Of a DNA stretch of 47,821 nt, positions 45,175-47,821 are shown piece after piece. The notes beneath the pieces are model-generated. The model saw only the letters and a list, made by a program, of their open reading frames with translations. It was not told the DNA's origin and made no database searches. The stretch covers positions 1 through 47,821 of the forward strand of contig CAAGBS010000012.1 of assembly GCA_900768125.1 (NCBI GenBank), read 5' to 3'. The number at the start of each line of letters is the position of its first letter. Position 1 is the stretch's first letter. The translations under genes and the position numbers were made by a program. The stretch comes from Oscillospiraceae bacterium. GTDB lineage: Bacteria; Bacillota; Clostridia; Oscillospirales; Ruminococcaceae.

Positions 45175-46413
45175 ATGGGAACCAAAGATGATAAATTCCT
45201 GCAGGATTATGAACAGATACGTAAGCTCATAAGGATGCAGTTTCTGTATGATGATTTCACCGTTGACCATGCCGCCGGAATCGGTTTAAGCGTAAGCCGG
45301 TACAACGAGCTGAAAAGCACGCTTTCCGCATACATAAAATCAAAGGAAGCCAACACAGAAAGCCGCCGTATAAATAATAAGAAAACATTCTCCCTGAAAA
45401 ACAGTATGTTCATAAACGGGTACAATTATCTCTGCGATACATTCGGAGCAAAGAACATCGTACCATCGCAGTTTGAAAGCTATATCGGGATCCTGCAGCT
45501 GCTTTATAAAAGGCGGGGCGAATACGTCAGTCTTGCTGATATCAGCGCCGAAAGCGGCAGCGCGGCAGAAAACAGCACGCTGAACAATCACATAAACGAA
45601 CTTTCAGACATGGGATATATAGATGTGCGCGGCAACGGCTATCAGAAGTTCGCGTGCCTTTCGCGGGACTGTCTCGGCATGGTGGAGGAAAATGAAGACA
45701 TGGTGATGTTCCTCGATATGATATCGCTGATGAGGAACATCACCCAGCCATACCTGTGCGGAAATATGATGTTCAGGACTGCTGTCAGCGCATTCCGGAA
45801 CGACGGGACCCTTGCAGATTATGAGAACCCGTTCACTTTTGCGCAGAGTCATTTCGAGCAGGTGCTTGACGATGAGATCGTCTGGAAGCTTATATGCGCC
45901 GTTCATCAGGGAAAAAAGATATCATGCAGATACCGCGGCTGCGAAAGGCTGGTCTGCCCGCTGGAAATGGCGACAAACGCTGAAACCGGCAGACGATATC
46001 TGTTAGCGGCGGACGAAAACGACTCGCTTGTATCCATGCGAATGGACCAGATATCCTACGCTGAAATAACAGACGAGAATTTCAGCGCGGAACAGTACCG
46101 CGAACGCCTCCGCGAGGCAAGAAAGTACAGCTTTACAGGAACTGTGTTACTGAACGGCGGAGAAATCCCGCATACGGTGGAGCTTGAGTTCCTGCCGTCC
46201 ATGCGCGAAACTCTCGAACGGCTGTTCCCGGATATAGAGTTCACCTCCGAGGGCAGCATCTGTTCCGCAAAAGTGCTCGTAAACAGCGAAAAGGAAATAA
46301 AACCATGGCTGCGCAGAAACATGGACACAGTTAAAGTCAAAGACGGAACTCCTCTCGCTGAAGAGATCGCCGAGGACATGGAAAAGTGGAGAAAAGTTTA
46401 TGGAATTGTTTAA
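45175..46413 (+). CDS. WYL-domain transcriptional regulator
   Basis: The product has 412 residues. A winged-helix-like region lies at about 105-165 (QLLYKRRGEYVSLADISAES, NSTLNNHINELSDMGYIDVR). A WYL domain follows from about 240 (ICAVHQGKKISCRYRGCERL, RRYLLAADENDSLVSMRMDQ), then a C-terminal WCX-like extension. WYL proteins bind nucleic acids or nucleotides and often control phage-defence genes. It has its own promoter, divergent from the GTPase operon, and overlaps the second WYL gene by 14 bases. E. coli YfjR, a WYL regulator, lies near YfjP in CP4-57, so the pairing recurs. Confidence 0.87.
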   Translation: MGTKDDKFLQDYEQIRKLIRMQFLYDDFTVDHAAGIGLSVSRYNELKSTLSAYIKSKEANTESRRINNKKTFSLKNSMFINGYNYLCDTFGAKNIVPSQFESYIGILQLLYKRRGEYVSLADISAESGSAAENSTLNNHINELSDMGYIDVRGNGYQKFACLSRDCLGMVEENEDMVMFLDMISLMRNITQPYLCGNMMFRTAVSAFRNDGTLADYENPFTFAQSHFEQVLDDEIVWKLICAVHQGKKISCRYRGCERLVCPLEMATNAETGRRYLLAADENDSLVSMRMDQISYAEITDENFSAEQYRERLREARKYSFTGTVLLNGGEIPHTVELEFLPSMRETLERLFPDIEFTSEGSICSAKVLVNSEKEIKPWLRRNMDTVKVKDGTPLAEEIAEDMEKWRKVYGIV

Positions 46414-47359
46414 TGTGACGAAAAACCGCTATTTCCTCGCTGTGCAGATACTGATAAACCGCATATACAGCGGTGAAAAAATGACCTGCGCACAGTTTGA
46501 TGAACAGCTGAGTCTTCTGTCCGGAGATACTGACAGGGCTTCGCTGAATTTCTGCGGCGTTCTGAAAAATGACATGGATATCTTCGACTTTTCGGACAAT
46601 GAGCAGGTAAGGCTGAGAATAAACGCGCCGGTTCCTCTGCTTCCGTGCAAAGCGGAAAAAACATGGCTGGACGCGGCGCTTTCCGACCCGCACTGCCGCC
46701 TGTTTTTCAGCGAGGAACGCATAGCAGCCATGCGCGGAGCCATGGACGCTGAAAAAATGGACGAGCTGCCTGTGAGCGTCAGGCGCGAGCGCGTCTGGGG
46801 CGATGAGATTACAGAAGAACTTGGCATGAAACTCCGGCTCATTCTGCGGGCTATCCATGAAAAGCGAAAAATAATATACAGCAACCATACCGCAGGCGGA
46901 GATCTTATTAATAAAAAAGCAACGCCGTATAAAGTGGAATACGCCATAGCAGAGGATAAACTCAGAGCTGCCATGTGGTCTATTGATGAAGAAAGACCAG
47001 TCAAGGCGAACCTCTCTAATATGTTTGATATCTCCCTTTGTGAAAAGGCTGATGGTGTCCGCCCGATCCGGGAAATGGTGCAGAGCAGGCTTCTGGACGA
47101 GCCGCTGGCGTTTGTCGTCACTGATGAACGCAGCGCACTCGAAAGAGCGATACACATATTTTCCAAACACAGGAGGAGTGTGGTCGCCATTGACGATATG
47201 CATTACCGCTTTGAGATTTATTACTATACTTTTGAGGAAAAATCGCTGATATCTGATATCATGGCTTTCGGACCGATGATAGAGGTTCTTTCCCCTCAGA
47301 AAGTGCGCGATGAAATAATACGCCGGCTGATAAGCGGCGCTGATATTTCCGGTGAATAG
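46400..47359 (+). CDS. Second WYL-domain protein
   Basis: This 319-residue protein has a WYL domain at about 145-220 (LRAIHEKRKIIYSNHTAGGD, YKVEYAIAEDKLRAAMWSID). The C-terminal part is typical of WYL regulators (FGPMIEVLSPQKVRDEIIRR). A clear DNA-binding domain is not visible at the N-terminus, so it may act as a partner of the first WYL protein. It overlaps that gene by 14 bases and uses GGAGAAAAG upstream of its ATG. Two stacked WYL genes suggest a heteromeric regulator. Confidence 0.85.
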   Translation: MELFNVTKNRYFLAVQILINRIYSGEKMTCAQFDEQLSLLSGDTDRASLNFCGVLKNDMDIFDFSDNEQVRLRINAPVPLLPCKAEKTWLDAALSDPHCRLFFSEERIAAMRGAMDAEKMDELPVSVRRERVWGDEITEELGMKLRLILRAIHEKRKIIYSNHTAGGDLINKKATPYKVEYAIAEDKLRAAMWSIDEERPVKANLSNMFDISLCEKADGVRPIREMVQSRLLDEPLAFVVTDERSALERAIHIFSKHRRSVVAIDDMHYRFEIYYYTFEEKSLISDIMAFGPMIEVLSPQKVRDEIIRRLISGADISGE

Positions 47360-47398
47360 GACGTCATTTTTTGTAGAATGATGTTACCATAAAAAACT

Positions 47399-47432
47399 GC
47401 TCCCTTGGTGCCGATATCGGCACTAAGGGAGC
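47399..47432. terminator. Strong terminator between the WYL pair and the CRISPR leader
   Basis: GCTCCCTTgGTGCCGA and TCGGCACtAAGGGAGC form a nearly perfect 16-bp stem with almost no loop. On the minus strand it ends in a run of six T, so it best serves minus-strand transcription, but may stop WYL transcripts too. Confidence 0.75.
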
Positions 47433-47437
47433 AATAT

Positions 47438-47578
47438 TTATATGAACTGCGGTTCCACGCTGTTGATATCCGAGGCAGCGAATATCTCGATCTGTTCTAT
47501 AAAGTCCTTGCGGTATTTTCTACCGATTATCCGTGCTTTAGGAATAGACCGATTTTTCCGAAATGCTATTGACAATGT
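47438..47578 (-). pseudogene. Possible 3' remnant of a minus-strand gene
   Basis: A frame of 46 codons ends in TAA right before the terminator's T-rich side. Its peptide (RSIPKARIIGRKYRKDFIEQ, IEIFAASDINSVEPQFI) looks protein-like, but there is no start codon with a binding site. It may be the tail of a gene lost when the CRISPR locus or WYL genes arrived. No family is recognised. Confidence 0.3.
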
Positions 47579-47597
47579 CAGAAGAATGTGTTAAAAT
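47569..47597 (+). promoter_or_regulatory. Promoter in the CRISPR leader
   Basis: TTGACA (47569-47574), 17 bases, TAAAAT (47592-47597), 100 bases upstream of the first repeat and pointing into the array. Confidence 0.7.
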
Positions 47598-47620
47598 GAT
47601 AATATCAGGAGTGGTAAAAA

Positions 47621-47671
47621 ATGAAGCATGATAAATGTTTTTTTAAATTCAAATCCCGGTTTGCCGCATAA
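47621..47671 (+). other. Sixteen-codon open frame and hairpin in the CRISPR leader
   Basis: AGGAG, 9 bases later ATG, then 16 codons (MKHDKCFFKFKSRFAA) and TAA. The stop lies inside a perfect hairpin CCGCAT-aacc-ATGCGG (47664-47679), just before the first repeat. It may be chance or a leader peptide. Confidence 0.3.
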
Positions 47672-47694
47672 CCATGCGGGCTCGTGGGTTTGCA

Positions 47695-47821
47695 GTCTGA
47701 ACCACCCCCACACCGCGAGGTGATTGAAACCCTTCTTCAAACTTGTTAGAAACGATACGCGCGCCGCGCCTGAACCACCCCCTCACCGCGAGGAGATTGA
47801 AACAAGAAGTGACATTACAAA
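47695..47821 (+). CRISPR. Start of a CRISPR array (two repeats, one full spacer, one partial)
   Basis: Repeat 1 covers about 47695-47730 and repeat 2 about 47768-47803, 36 bases each, with a 37-base spacer. The repeats share CTGAACCACCCCC at the 5' end and end in ATTGAAAC. That end is the usual 8-base handle left by Cas6 in type I and III systems. They differ at two internal positions that pair in the repeat hairpin (CAC...GTG in one, CTC...GAG in the other). The array runs off the window. No cas gene is visible here. Confidence 0.78.

Noticed and set aside
45175..47821. Type VI-D (Cas13d) locus, because WYL genes lie beside a CRISPR array
   Set aside because: No Cas13 is visible. The repeat ends in ATTGAAAC, more like Cas6-processed type I/III repeats, and the WYL genes face the GTPase operon. 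Type is left open.

Overview
The window looks like a chromosomal segment of a moderately GC-rich Clostridia member (Oscillospiraceae/Ruminococcus-like). The reasons are an IspH-ribosomal protein S1 fusion, an RNase M5 gene, a secreted protein with a type I dockerin, AGGAG-type ribosome binding sites and canonical sigma-A promoters. The placement rests on gene content only; no 16S or marker search was possible.

Left part (1-28.6 kb), mostly core genes. After a hairpin-rich left edge come an RpiR-type regulator overlapping a BaiN/HI0933-type flavoprotein, then a cmk-plsC-ispH/S1 operon. A minus-strand gene follows for a very large protein joining a LacI-like sensor, GGDEF, EAL and a beta-solenoid. 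Next are a Na+/alanine symporter and GTP-type PEP carboxykinase. A long minus-strand run holds an alginate-type acetylation pair (DHHW protein and MBOAT), rnmV, holA, a HIT protein, a small tail-anchored protein and alaS. After it lie a small four-cysteine protein, a dockerin/FIVAR/leucine-rich secreted protein with smpB, and a GH25 lysozyme divergent from a polysaccharide deacetylase. The deacetylase gene is cut off in its last conserved motif by a terminator hairpin.

Right part (28.6-47.8 kb), accessory and defence-like. (i) A translationally coupled three-gene minus operon encodes a GHKL/Bergerat ATPase, an unknown protein and a DUF6339-like protein. (ii) Two small unknown plus-strand genes are driven by a perfect consensus promoter. 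(iii) A pseudokinase-TPR-propeller protein follows. (iv) An orphan giant flagellin of about 1,700 residues carries about 11 internal repeats. (v) A minus operon encodes two YfjP/YeeP-like GTPases, a DUF697-like membrane protein, a 54-residue zinc ribbon and a 109-residue unknown; it is divergent from two overlapping WYL-domain regulators. (vi) A CRISPR array begins at the right edge; only two repeats are inside the window and no cas gene is visible.

Dispersed through the intergenic regions is a family of palindromic modules. Their stems change by compensatory substitutions while the loops (ATGGAC, AGGAC) stay constant. The strongest candidates for something undescribed are the GTPase/zinc-ribbon/WYL cluster next to the CRISPR array, the three-gene ATPase operon, the orphan giant flagellin and the modular hairpin repeats.
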